This document shows, piece after piece, positions 6,416-14,901 of a DNA stretch of 17,001 bases (position 1 is its first letter; every line of letters starts with the position of its first letter). This DNA comes from Zetaproteobacteria bacterium (GTDB lineage: Bacteria; Pseudomonadota; Zetaproteobacteria; Mariprofundales; Mariprofundaceae): the NCBI GenBank assembly GCA_021545665.1, contig JAJRTX010000327.1, positions 1 to 17,001 on the forward strand. The letters run 5' to 3'. The notes under the pieces were generated by a model, which did not search any database, had not been told where the DNA came from, and worked only from the letters and a program-made list of their open reading frames with translations. Both the position numbers and the translations under genes were made by a program.

Positions 6416-7824
6416 CATCAAGAATCATGATTGTAGATGACGAAGAGGCTATTCGTGATTCTCTACAGGGTTTGTTTGAGGATGAGGAATATTTGGTTGT
6501 GTGTGCTGCTTCCGGAGAAGAGGCTATCGCACGATTGCGCAAACAAGCAGTAGATTGTGTATTACTCGATATCTGGATGCCAGGCATTGATGGTCTTGAA
6601 ACACTCAACAGAATTCATCAGGTAGATCCGCTGATGCCGGTTATCATGATGTCCGGACATGCTACCATTGACACAGCCGTACGAGCCACCCGCCAGGGTG
6701 CGTTTGACTTTGTAGAGAAACCACTTTCTTTTGATCGTCTGATGATTCTGGCACGGAATGCGGTGCAAAAACGTCGACTTGAACAGGAAAATGTTGACTT
6801 GAAACGACTGGATAGCACAAACCAGAGTCAGCAGAAATTGATTGGCAACAGCACTGCAATAAAACAAGTAAAGAAATTAATCCAGCGTGTTGCACTTTCT
6901 GGCAGCCCGGTATTATTTTTGGGGGAGCACGGTTCGGGCAAAGACATTGCAGCTCGATTATTGCATGCTTCATCAAGACGCAAAGAAGGAGCATTTGTCG
7001 AAGTAAGTACTGCAAGCATAGCTCCCAACCATATGGATTCTGAACTATTCGGGCATGAAAAAGGTGCATTTACCGGAGCCTTACATGCCCAGCGTGGCCG
7101 TTTTGAAACTGCACATCGCGGGACAATATTCTTTGATGAAGTGACAGAATTGAGTTTGAGTGCGCAAGCCAAGATATTACGCGTCATGCAGGAACGGGTC
7201 GTACAGCACTTGGGAAATCCAGCGCCATTACCTGCAGATATTCGACTGATAGCTGCCAGCTCCCATGACCTTGAACTGGCACTACGGGATGGAAGACTAC
7301 GTGAAGATTTTTATTATCGACTGAATGTAGTAGCTATCCATATGCCAGCATTGCGCAATCGAATTGATGATTTGCCCCTACTGGTTCAGACTATGACCGA
7401 AGAACAGGCTCACACTCTGGGTGGCGAACCAATACGTTTTTCTGCACAGGCTCTGGCAGCATTACAGGCTTACAGGTGGCCAGGAAATGTACGTGAATTA
7501 CGTAATTATGTTGAGCGTTGCCATATTCTCATGCCAGGCGAGGAGTTAACTGAGGAAACCATGCTTCCTCCCGACCAGTCATCCTCACAGCTTCCCTCGC
7601 CAACTCTTTCAAAAACTATGTCTGCAATGACTGACCGACAGATAGATTCGGATAGCTTTCATGATGCGAGAGAGACTTTTGAGCGCCGTTTTCTGCTTCA
7701 GCATCTTGAATTACATGCGTGGAATATCAGTCGAACTGCTGCGGATATTGGCATGGAGCGAAGCCAGCTACATCGAAAAATAAAATCTTTTGGACTACTG
7801 CCACCAGAGAAGAGGTCTGTATGA
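6412..7824 (+). CDS. ntrX: NtrX-type sigma54-dependent response regulator
   Basis: This is the partner regulator of NtrY, 470 residues. The receiver domain (about 3-115) has the acidic pair D9-D10, phospho-acceptor D53 (LLDIWMPG) and K103. The AAA+ domain has a Walker A variant GEHGSGKD (171-178), GAFTGA (218-223), which contacts sigma54, and Walker B FFDE (240-243). A Fis-type helix-turn-helix at the C-terminus contains ISRTAADIGMERSQLHRKI. All key residues are present, so it should activate sigma54 promoters. The start at 6412 has GGAGG just upstream and overlaps the ntrY stop (ATGA); an in-frame ATG 14 codons earlier lies within ntrY and was rejected. I saw no -24/-12 promoter in this window, so its targets are probably elsewhere. 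Confidence 0.93.
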   Translation: MTSRIMIVDDEEAIRDSLQGLFEDEEYLVVCAASGEEAIARLRKQAVDCVLLDIWMPGIDGLETLNRIHQVDPLMPVIMMSGHATIDTAVRATRQGAFDFVEKPLSFDRLMILARNAVQKRRLEQENVDLKRLDSTNQSQQKLIGNSTAIKQVKKLIQRVALSGSPVLFLGEHGSGKDIAARLLHASSRRKEGAFVEVSTASIAPNHMDSELFGHEKGAFTGALHAQRGRFETAHRGTIFFDEVTELSLSAQAKILRVMQERVVQHLGNPAPLPADIRLIAASSHDLELALRDGRLREDFYYRLNVVAIHMPALRNRIDDLPLLVQTMTEEQAHTLGGEPIRFSAQALAALQAYRWPGNVRELRNYVERCHILMPGEELTEETMLPPDQSSSQLPSPTLSKTMSAMTDRQIDSDSFHDARETFERRFLLQHLELHAWNISRTAADIGMERSQLHRKIKSFGLLPPEKRSV

Positions 7825-9191
7825 ACGTTATAATTCTAGGTGCCGGAGAAGTAGGCTACCATATCGCCAACCGTCTGGCCACCGAAGGTAATGATGTCGC
7901 AGTTGTTGACCAGGATGCAATTCGTTTACAGGTTATAGCTGATGCCATGGACGTTAAAACTGTCTGTGGTAAAGCTTCACATCCAGGTATTCTTAAACAG
8001 GCTGGAGCTGGAAATGCAGATCTTCTGATTGCGGTAACAACAAATGATGAAATCAATATGCTGGCTTGTCAGGTAGCACATACTCTGTTCAAAGTGCCAA
8101 CTAAAATGGCTCGTGTTCGCGAAACCGATTATGTCAACCATTCCGAGCTGTTTGGACGCGATGAATTGCCGATTGATGTAATTATTTCACCTGAAGGGGA
8201 GGCGGCCAAGGTAGTTATGGGACGCTTAAAAGTATCCAGTGCCCTGGATGCGCGCGAATTCTTTGATGGTGCTATCCAACTGGTAGAATTTATTGTTCGC
8301 CCCAAAAGTAAGCTGGCGGGCTTATCTCTGATGGAGTTGCCGGAAGTGATGGGGAATTTGAATGTTTATGTCGTGGCACATGAACATAATGGACGCTGGA
8401 GCGTCCCCAGGGCCGATACTGTTCTGCTTGCCGGAGACAGTATTTATGTAACTGTATCACATTTAGAACTGAACGCGGTTATGGAAACACTTGATTTAAA
8501 ATGTCATACGTCCAAAGGTCGAAATGTGATGGTTGTTGGTGGCGGCCATATTGGCTATATCGTTGCCTGTGAACTGGAAAAATCAGGTGCCCAGGTGAAA
8601 GTGTTAGAGTTTAATCATGAACGGGCCGAATGGCTTTCAGACCAATTGAACGATGCCATTGTAATCAAGGGTGATGCCCTGGATCAGAAGCTGCTGGAAG
8701 AAGAAAATATAGACAAAATGGATGACTTTCTGGCCCTGACCAATGATGATGAAACCAATATTCTTGCCAGTCTGATTGCCAAGCGTTATGGGGTTTCACA
8801 TGTTATCACACTGGTAAATCGATCAATCTACGCCCAGCTTGTCCGTCAGATCGGGCTGGATGTAACTGTGTCACCCCGATTATCTACGGTGGCTTCAATC
8901 CTTGGTTTCGTACGCAAAGGAAGAATTCATGGCATGGCCTCAATTGCAGATGGGAACCTGGAAGTTCTGGAAGCCGAAGCGCTGGAAACAAGCCGCATTC
9001 TTAACACACCCTTGAGGGAACTTAAAATGCCGAATGATACTGTAATCGGTGCCATTTTGCGTGACGATACGATAATTGTTCCCTGTGGTTCTGTACAGAT
9101 TCAAGCACATGATCATGTGCTTATTGTAACCACGAGTGCTTCCGTAGCGGCTGTTGAAAAGTTGTTTGAAGTGCATCTGGAATTTTTCTAA
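7821..9191 (+). CDS. trkA: Trk potassium uptake system regulatory subunit TrkA
   Basis: TrkA is the cytoplasmic, NAD(H)/nucleotide-binding ring protein that gates the TrkH potassium channel at the inner membrane. The 456 residues form the usual duplicated architecture of two RCK_N and two RCK_C domains. The first Rossmann motif is GAGEVG (7-12) with acidic D30 closing strand 2; the second is GGGHIG (240-245) with E263. E. coli TrkA has 458 residues. The ATG at 7821 overlaps the ntrX stop (ATGA) and has AGAGGT upstream; a much earlier in-frame ATG inside ntrX was rejected. trkH starts 3 nt after its stop. Identity is very secure. Confidence 0.96.
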   Translation: MNVIILGAGEVGYHIANRLATEGNDVAVVDQDAIRLQVIADAMDVKTVCGKASHPGILKQAGAGNADLLIAVTTNDEINMLACQVAHTLFKVPTKMARVRETDYVNHSELFGRDELPIDVIISPEGEAAKVVMGRLKVSSALDAREFFDGAIQLVEFIVRPKSKLAGLSLMELPEVMGNLNVYVVAHEHNGRWSVPRADTVLLAGDSIYVTVSHLELNAVMETLDLKCHTSKGRNVMVVGGGHIGYIVACELEKSGAQVKVLEFNHERAEWLSDQLNDAIVIKGDALDQKLLEEENIDKMDDFLALTNDDETNILASLIAKRYGVSHVITLVNRSIYAQLVRQIGLDVTVSPRLSTVASILGFVRKGRIHGMASIADGNLEVLEAEALETSRILNTPLRELKMPNDTVIGAILRDDTIIVPCGSVQIQAHDHVLIVTTSASVAAVEKLFEVHLEFF

Positions 9192-9194
9192 AGC

Positions 9195-10634
9195 ATGCAT
9201 CCTAAAGGTGTAATCTGGACCCTGGGCGTACTGGTGTCCTTGTATGGCTGTTGTATGTTCCTGCCGGTCATTGTCTCATTCTATTATGAAGCCGGTCACG
9301 AAATTGAATTTCTTGAAGCCGGGTATATTGTGGTCCTCCTGGGCGCGTCAATGATGGGCTATGGTGGTGGTGCTCCCAAACAGTTAAGTCACAGGGATGG
9401 CTTCCTGATTGTGGCACTGGCCTGGTTAATTCTGTCTTTACTGGGGGCTATACCATTCTGGACTACGGGCACATTGCCTTCGATTGTTGATGCCATTTTT
9501 GAATCATCCTCAGGGCTTACGACAACAGGTGCAACTGTACTTTCCGGTCTGGATCAGATGCCCCATTCCATTCTATTCTGGCGCTCACTGCAGGAATGGC
9601 TGGGAGGCATGGGTATTATTGTTCTGGCAGTGGCAGTTATGCCACTACTTGGCGTGGGCGGCATGCAACTGTTCAAGGCGGAAACTCCCGGGCCAGTCAA
9701 AGATAAGCTGACAGCACGCGTCACTGAAACAGCCAAGATGCTCTGGTATTTATATCTGGGCATGACGGTAATCTGCGCCCTGGCTTACTGGCTGGGTGGC
9801 ATGGGCGGATTTGACGCAGTCAACCATGCTATGTGTACTGTAGCAATTGGTGGATTTTCTACTCATGATGCCAGTTTTGGCTATTTTGATGCTCCACTAT
9901 TAAAGCTGCTGGCCATTTTTTTTATGGCCTTGGCAGGCGTTTCTTTCACCCTTCATTTTGCAGCTGTATTACGCGGTTTCTCAATTCGCACTTATTTTCG
10001 CGATGAAGAGTTCCGCTCCTATATTGCCTGGATATGTATGCTGGTGATTCTGATCAGTCTGCAACTTGACTGGAATGAACAGATAGAGGCCATTGATGTG
10101 CTGTTCAATGTCGTTTCCATCGCCACAACCACTGGTTTTGCAGTCAGTGATTATAGCCTATGGCCGTCAGGGGCAACAATGCTGCTATTGATAACCATGT
10201 TTGTAGGTGCCTGTGCAGGATCAACAGGTGGCGGCATGAAAGTAGTTCGAATTTTGCTGCTGTTTCGCCAGGGTATGCGCGAAATCCGGCGTCTGGTGCA
10301 TCCACACGGTATTATTCACGTGAAAATGGGGCAACAACGTATTTCATCAAGGATTACTGAAGCACTTTGGGGCTTTGCCATTCTTTTTATTGTCTGCTAC
10401 ATTATTATTGCTACTTTACTGGCCTTTACCGGTGTAGACATGGTGACGGCATTCAGTGCCGCCGCCGCCTGTATTACCAATACCGGACCCGGATTTGGCA
10501 GCGTTGGGCCGGTGGGTAATTATCAGTCATTACCTGAAATGGCCAAAGGCGTGCTAATCTTCGGCATGATTCTCGGGCGCCTTGAAATTTACACCTTTTT
10601 TGTATTACTGGTGCCGGAATTCTGGCGGGATTAA
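9195..10634 (+). CDS. trkH: Trk potassium uptake channel TrkH
   Basis: TrkH is the pore-forming inner membrane protein of the Trk system, and works as a dimer with TrkA below. The 479 residues contain the four M1-P-M2 repeats. The four selectivity filter loops are visible: LTTTGAT (108-114), VAIGGFS (216-222), ATTTGF (310-315) and TNTGPG (428-433), each with the conserved glycine. The gating loop GACAGSTGGGMK (338-349) in the third repeat is intact. The length agrees with E. coli TrkH (483). Only a weak ribosome binding site precedes the ATG at 9195, 3 nt after the trkA stop, so translation is probably coupled. Confidence 0.96.
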   Translation: MHPKGVIWTLGVLVSLYGCCMFLPVIVSFYYEAGHEIEFLEAGYIVVLLGASMMGYGGGAPKQLSHRDGFLIVALAWLILSLLGAIPFWTTGTLPSIVDAIFESSSGLTTTGATVLSGLDQMPHSILFWRSLQEWLGGMGIIVLAVAVMPLLGVGGMQLFKAETPGPVKDKLTARVTETAKMLWYLYLGMTVICALAYWLGGMGGFDAVNHAMCTVAIGGFSTHDASFGYFDAPLLKLLAIFFMALAGVSFTLHFAAVLRGFSIRTYFRDEEFRSYIAWICMLVILISLQLDWNEQIEAIDVLFNVVSIATTTGFAVSDYSLWPSGATMLLLITMFVGACAGSTGGGMKVVRILLLFRQGMREIRRLVHPHGIIHVKMGQQRISSRITEALWGFAILFIVCYIIIATLLAFTGVDMVTAFSAAAACITNTGPGFGSVGPVGNYQSLPEMAKGVLIFGMILGRLEIYTFFVLLVPEFWRD

Positions 10635-10670
10635 CAATAATAATTCAAGGATTTAAATAAGAGGTTTTTC

Positions 10671-12176
10671 ATGATCGAAATCAGTGTCAAAACAGGGCAT
10701 GCCCACAAACAACATAATGATGCAGTAGTATTGCCGCTACTGGATGATCGCAAACTGACCGAATCCGGCAAACAACTACAACAGGAAACAAACAATGCGC
10801 TAACATCTTTCTTGCGTACCTATGATTTATGTGGCTCTTTTGCTGCCTGCCGCACTCTTTATGATATGCCAAGCATACAGACTCAGCGTCTTGTACTTAT
10901 CGGCGCAGGTGATGCAAAGAAACTGACCTTACAAAAATTACGTGCTTTGGCTGCTAAAATTGGACGCCGACTGAATAAGAGTGGAGCTCGCGATATTTCT
11001 TTATATCTTCCTGAACTCGAAGTGCGTGATGCTTCACAGACTGATAAAGTACAGGCTGTAGCTGAAGGCCTCTGGCTGGGCCTGTATAAATTTGACAAGT
11101 ACCAGACTGGAAAAGATGAAAACAAACGGGCGTTGCGTTCAGCCACCATCATGATCACATCGCGACATAATCTTGAACAAGCCAATGCCGCTGTCCTCAG
11201 AGCTAGAGCCATTGCTTCTGGTACCAATTTCGCACGTGATCTTGCCAATGAACCGGGCAATGTCTGTACGCCGGAATTTCTCGGCCAGGAAGCCTCATCT
11301 CTGAAACATCAAAAACTAACAGTTACTGTAATGGACAAAAAAGCAATTGAAAAAGCAGGATTTAATGCTTTGCTGGCCGTTAATCAGGGTTCAGCAAAAG
11401 AGCCTCGTTTTATTGTATTGAATTACAAAGGCGGCAGCGAAGGTGATGCGCCTGTCGCACTGGTGGGTAAGGGTCTGACATTTGATGCCGGTGGTATTTC
11501 CCTGAAACCGCCAGCTCAAATGGATGAAATGAAATTTGATATGTGCGGTTCAGCTTCTGTCCTGGGTATTTTTAAATCTGTAACCGAGATGAATTTGCCG
11601 ATCAACCTGCTCGGCGTCATTCCTTCAACAGAAAACCTGCTGGGTGCAGCAGCTTATAAACCAGGTGATATTATTACCAGTTACAAGGGCATTACCATTG
11701 AAGTGCAAAATACCGATGCAGAAGGCCGCATTATACTCTCCGATGCTCTGGCCTATACTGCTGAGCAGAAACCTGCCGAAATCATAGATTTCGCCACATT
11801 GACCGGGGCATGTGTAATCGCACTGGGTGCTCATGCCACGGGACTATTGGGAACAGCAGAAAAAGTGAAAAAAGACCTGAAAACTTCAGGCGAACACACC
11901 CATGACCGTGTATGGGAGCTGCCGATGCATGAGGAATATCAGGAACAGATAAAATCAGATATTGCTGATATCAAAAATATCGGTGGCCGCGATGCAGGTA
12001 CGATTACAGCCGCATGTTTTCTGTCCCGTTTCGTTGATGATATTCCATGGGTGCATCTGGACATCGCAGGCACGGCATGGAATATGAAAGGCACGGATAT
12101 TTCACCCAAGGGAGCTACTGGTGCCGGTGTTCGCCTATTGGTAGATTATCTATACAGGAAAACACATTCAAGCTGA
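10671..12176 (+). CDS. pepA: Leucyl aminopeptidase (M17 family)
   Basis: PepA is a cytoplasmic, hexameric, two-metal aminopeptidase that removes N-terminal residues such as leucine from peptides. In E. coli the same protein also binds DNA, in XerCD recombination and carAB control; that role cannot be inferred here. The 501 residues carry the full active site: K267, D272 and K279 in VGKGLTFDAGGISLKP, D290, and D349, E351, R353 in NTDAEGR. All are shifted by -3 from E. coli PepA (503 residues). AAGAGG precedes the ATG at 10671. It follows trkH by 36 nt and may be co-transcribed. In many gamma- and betaproteobacteria holC follows pepA directly; here holC is 3.4 kb further on. Confidence 0.97.
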   Translation: MIEISVKTGHAHKQHNDAVVLPLLDDRKLTESGKQLQQETNNALTSFLRTYDLCGSFAACRTLYDMPSIQTQRLVLIGAGDAKKLTLQKLRALAAKIGRRLNKSGARDISLYLPELEVRDASQTDKVQAVAEGLWLGLYKFDKYQTGKDENKRALRSATIMITSRHNLEQANAAVLRARAIASGTNFARDLANEPGNVCTPEFLGQEASSLKHQKLTVTVMDKKAIEKAGFNALLAVNQGSAKEPRFIVLNYKGGSEGDAPVALVGKGLTFDAGGISLKPPAQMDEMKFDMCGSASVLGIFKSVTEMNLPINLLGVIPSTENLLGAAAYKPGDIITSYKGITIEVQNTDAEGRIILSDALAYTAEQKPAEIIDFATLTGACVIALGAHATGLLGTAEKVKKDLKTSGEHTHDRVWELPMHEEYQEQIKSDIADIKNIGGRDAGTITAACFLSRFVDDIPWVHLDIAGTAWNMKGTDISPKGATGAGVRLLVDYLYRKTHSS

Positions 12177-12242
12177 AAAACAGAAGTTTTGTAATTGGCT
12201 CATACCAGAGTCTTGTTAAGGAAGCGCTGATTATATCTGGTT

Positions 12243-12276
12243 GTACAAAGTTGAGAGCTTCTTTGTGCTATTTTCT
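12243..12276 (+). terminator. Possible weak terminator after pepA
   Basis: GTACAAAG (12243-12250) and CTTTGTGC (12261-12268) form an 8-bp stem with one G-T pair and a 10-nt loop, followed by TATTTTCTT. It is low in GC and lies 67 nt after the pepA stop, so it is only a candidate. Confidence 0.33.
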
Positions 12277-12407
12277 TCTGACCACCAGGAGTTTAGATTC
12301 ATCCCGTTCCGGCTGTTCAATATGCCAATGCGAAATATGCGCGTATAATAATGGCGATATAACTACCATTTAATATTTCTATTGCAGTTCTTTGCAGAGA
12401 GTAGAAT

Positions 12408-12445
12408 ATAGCAGCATCAAGTCTGATATCATGGTTAGCTGCTAT
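12408..12445 (+). promoter_or_regulatory. Leader of the secretion ATPase gene: inverted repeat before the ribosome binding site
   Basis: The 295-base gap after pepA has no gene. A perfect -10 box (TATAAT, 12344-12349) is present but no good -35 is at the right distance. About 60 nt further on, ATAGCAGC (12408-12415) and GCTGCTAT (12438-12445) are perfect inverted copies. An inner ATCA/TGAT pair (12416-12427) could stack below the first arm. The structure ends 15 nt before a strong AGGAGGTG and the GTG start at 12472, so it could influence translation. No known riboswitch pattern was recognised. Confidence 0.33.
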
Positions 12446-12471
12446 GACGGATCGGCCAGAGGAGGTGTTCT

Positions 12472-14898
12472 GTGGGTACACCTGACAAGTCAGGGCAACA
12501 TCGCCGGGATGTAATAATCCATCTCATTAATGGAGAGATTCTCGAAGGAGACTTATCCGCTTTTTCTCCAACTATGACCTTGCTGGATCTGCACGAAACG
12601 GGAATAGAGGGACATCAACCACCAAGAACTCTGGATATTAATAATATCGCTTACATCCTCATGCACGATACAGTTGAATTTGTGTCAGGCCATCCGCCCA
12701 AAATCAATGAAGCGGATGAACTAACTGTTATCACAGTGACCTCAAAAAAATATAAAGTACTTGCCTTCCCTCCCGCAACTAACACCTTCGGTTTTTATGC
12801 TGCAATAAGCAAAGATGAGCACCTTGCTTTTGAGCGTATTTTCTTTTATCGCCATGGTATCCGCTACAAGGAAAAACAGGAGCAACTTGGCGAATTAATG
12901 GTCGACCGGGATATGCTGTCTACAGATGACCTTCAGCAGGCGCTGGAGCGACAGTCACAGATGATGACCCCGTTGGGTGATATTCTGAAAGAGCAGGGCA
13001 AAGTTAAAGATGATGATATTGATAAGGCTCTGACAACGCAAAAACGCCAGCAAATGAAACTGGGTGACTTACTGGTTGATCAGGAATTAATTTCTGTGAC
13101 CGAAGTTCAACAGGCGCTGGAGATGCAAACAGGGTTAGAAGATAAACCACTCGGAACTATTCTGTTGGAAGGCGGCAAGGTCAAAGGCACCGATATCGAC
13201 ACAGCACTGGCAATTCAGACCCGCCCTAAAATGAGACTCGGTGAATTGCTGATTGAGGCCGGGCTTATCACTGATGAAGATCTGGAAGTCGCTCTCGATA
13301 TTCAAAAACATGACGGTCACCGGCTGGGTGAAATTCTGTTAGAGACACATGTTATCACCGAAGACCAACTGCTCTCTGCACTTGCTAAGAAATTCTGTCT
13401 CCCCACCGTCAATCTCGACCAATATGATATCAATCCATTGGCAGGTGCAGAAATCAACAGGGAAGTAGTCGAACGTTATCAAATTCTGCCGATTCAAGCT
13501 GATGAACATACATTAACCATTGCGCTTGCAGACCCGATGGGCCTGGAGGCTTATGACACCATCAGTTTTACAACAGGGAAGAAGGTACAGGAAATATTGG
13601 TCAAAAGTTCACAGTTGAATTTCCATTTGGATATTTACCTGAAGAACGAAATCCAGGAAGAAGAACTTTCCTGCGAGTTTCTACACCAGGAAACTGAAAG
13701 CGTAGATGAACCTGTTAATAAATTTGAAATGACTCAAGCAGCTGAAGATGTTCCCATTGTTAAACTGGTGAATCGCATTATTCGCAATGGTTTGAAAAAA
13801 AAAGCATCCGACATTCATATACTCCCGCAAGCCAATAAAATTATTCTGGCCTATCGCCTGAATGGTGATCTGATTGCCGAAAATGCGCTCGATAAAAGTC
13901 TGCACAAGCAGATTGTCGCACGTATAAAAATACTTTCAGGTATGGACATTGCCGAGCAGCGCATGCCTCAGGATGGCCGTTTGCTGTTGCGTGACAATCA
14001 AACCGTTTATGAATTCCGCATCTCCTGCATTCCCAATTCGTTTGGCGAGTCCCTGGTTCTGAGGGTATTGAATAAAGAGTCTGCAGTAGATTTGGAGACT
14101 CTGGGATTGCGCAAAGAGGATCTCAAACAAATTTCAATGATGGTACGAAGGCCCTATGGATTGATACTGGTTACCGGACCTACCGGATCTGGCAAATCAA
14201 CAACGCTGTTTGCTATATTAAATTCTATTTCTCATTTGCCAGCACATATTCTGACTATTGAAGACCCGGTTGAGTCGGAGATTGAAGGGGCCAATCAAAT
14301 TCAGATTAACCAGAAAATCGGCCTGACTTTTGCCCGCGTACTGCGCAATGTACTGCGCCATGATCCTGATATCATCATGATTGGTGAAATGCGCGATCAG
14401 GAAACTGCAGAAATCGGTATTGAGGCAGCATTAACCGGCCACCTGATGTTTTCTACACTGCACACCAATTCAGCGATAGATACTATTATTCGTTTGAATG
14501 ATCTGGGTATTCCAAACTATTTGCTGGCACCTGCATTGCTTGGCATCATTAGTCAGAATCTGGTTAAGCAACTATGCCCGCATTGCCGACAGGAGCTGCC
14601 TGAAACCAATGAGACTTTCGGCATCGTTAAAGATTTTGGTTATGAGGTTCCGGCCAAGTTATATGAATCTGGTTCATGTGATCAGTGTAATAAGACCGGC
14701 TATATTGGCCGGGTAATGCTGTATGAGATGCTCACTGTCGATGACTATCTTCGCAAAGCCATTCATGCCGGCAAGCTGGGGGATCAATTGCTGCAAGTAG
14801 CCATGGAGCGCGGCATGATTCCGAAATCACAGCATGCCTTACAAATGGCTGCAGATGGCATCATTGAATATAATGACCTGATCCGCGCACTGATATAA
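12472..14898 (+). CDS. GspE/PilB-type secretion ATPase with six tandem MshEN-like repeats
   Basis: This is an 808-residue hexameric-type ATPase of the type II secretion/type IV pilus assembly family, which would work at the cytoplasmic face of a pilus-like machine. Residues 1-130 are an unfamiliar beta-rich region. Residues 138-312 hold six consecutive 29-30 residue repeats of the MshEN type (xLGxxLxxxGxIxxxxLxxAL). Relatives usually have two, which bind cyclic di-GMP in MshE. The ATPase core is intact: GPTGSGKST (569-577), TIEDPVE (595-601), DPDIIMIGEMRD (631-642) and the His box STLHTN (661-666). A zinc site is formed by C702, C705, C736 and C739. The GTG start has a perfect GGAGG 6 nt upstream. 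No GspF/PilC, pilin or PilT gene is adjacent, so the machine it serves is unknown. Confidence 0.9.
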   Translation: MGTPDKSGQHRRDVIIHLINGEILEGDLSAFSPTMTLLDLHETGIEGHQPPRTLDINNIAYILMHDTVEFVSGHPPKINEADELTVITVTSKKYKVLAFPPATNTFGFYAAISKDEHLAFERIFFYRHGIRYKEKQEQLGELMVDRDMLSTDDLQQALERQSQMMTPLGDILKEQGKVKDDDIDKALTTQKRQQMKLGDLLVDQELISVTEVQQALEMQTGLEDKPLGTILLEGGKVKGTDIDTALAIQTRPKMRLGELLIEAGLITDEDLEVALDIQKHDGHRLGEILLETHVITEDQLLSALAKKFCLPTVNLDQYDINPLAGAEINREVVERYQILPIQADEHTLTIALADPMGLEAYDTISFTTGKKVQEILVKSSQLNFHLDIYLKNEIQEEELSCEFLHQETESVDEPVNKFEMTQAAEDVPIVKLVNRIIRNGLKKKASDIHILPQANKIILAYRLNGDLIAENALDKSLHKQIVARIKILSGMDIAEQRMPQDGRLLLRDNQTVYEFRISCIPNSFGESLVLRVLNKESAVDLETLGLRKEDLKQISMMVRRPYGLILVTGPTGSGKSTTLFAILNSISHLPAHILTIEDPVESEIEGANQIQINQKIGLTFARVLRNVLRHDPDIIMIGEMRDQETAEIGIEAALTGHLMFSTLHTNSAIDTIIRLNDLGIPNYLLAPALLGIISQNLVKQLCPHCRQELPETNETFGIVKDFGYEVPAKLYESGSCDQCNKTGYIGRVMLYEMLTVDDYLRKAIHAGKLGDQLLQVAMERGMIPKSQHALQMAADGIIEYNDLIRALI
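12883..13407 (+). repeat. Six tandem MshEN-like repeats inside the secretion ATPase
   Basis: Repeat starts are at residues 138, 167, 196, 226, 255 and 284. Repeats 1 and 3 resemble each other (LQQALERQ and VQQALEMQ), as do 2 and 4 (both PLGxIL, GKVK, DIDxAL). This implies duplication of a two-repeat unit of about 58 residues. Only repeat 5 fits the full RLG...G...L...Q pattern. Repeat 6 starts RLG but has H for the glycine and K for the final Q, and leads into the standard GspE N-domain. Confidence 0.85.
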
Positions 14899-14901
14899 CA
14901 G

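Noticed and set aside
12047..12373. Open frame overlapping the end of pepA
   Set aside because: It is largely a shadow of pepA in another frame, with cysteine-rich low-quality composition and no ribosome binding site.
12177..12471. Cyclic di-GMP (GEMM) riboswitch before the MshEN-repeat ATPase
   Set aside because: The biology would fit, but the conserved CACGCACAGGGCAAACC-like core is not in the leader.
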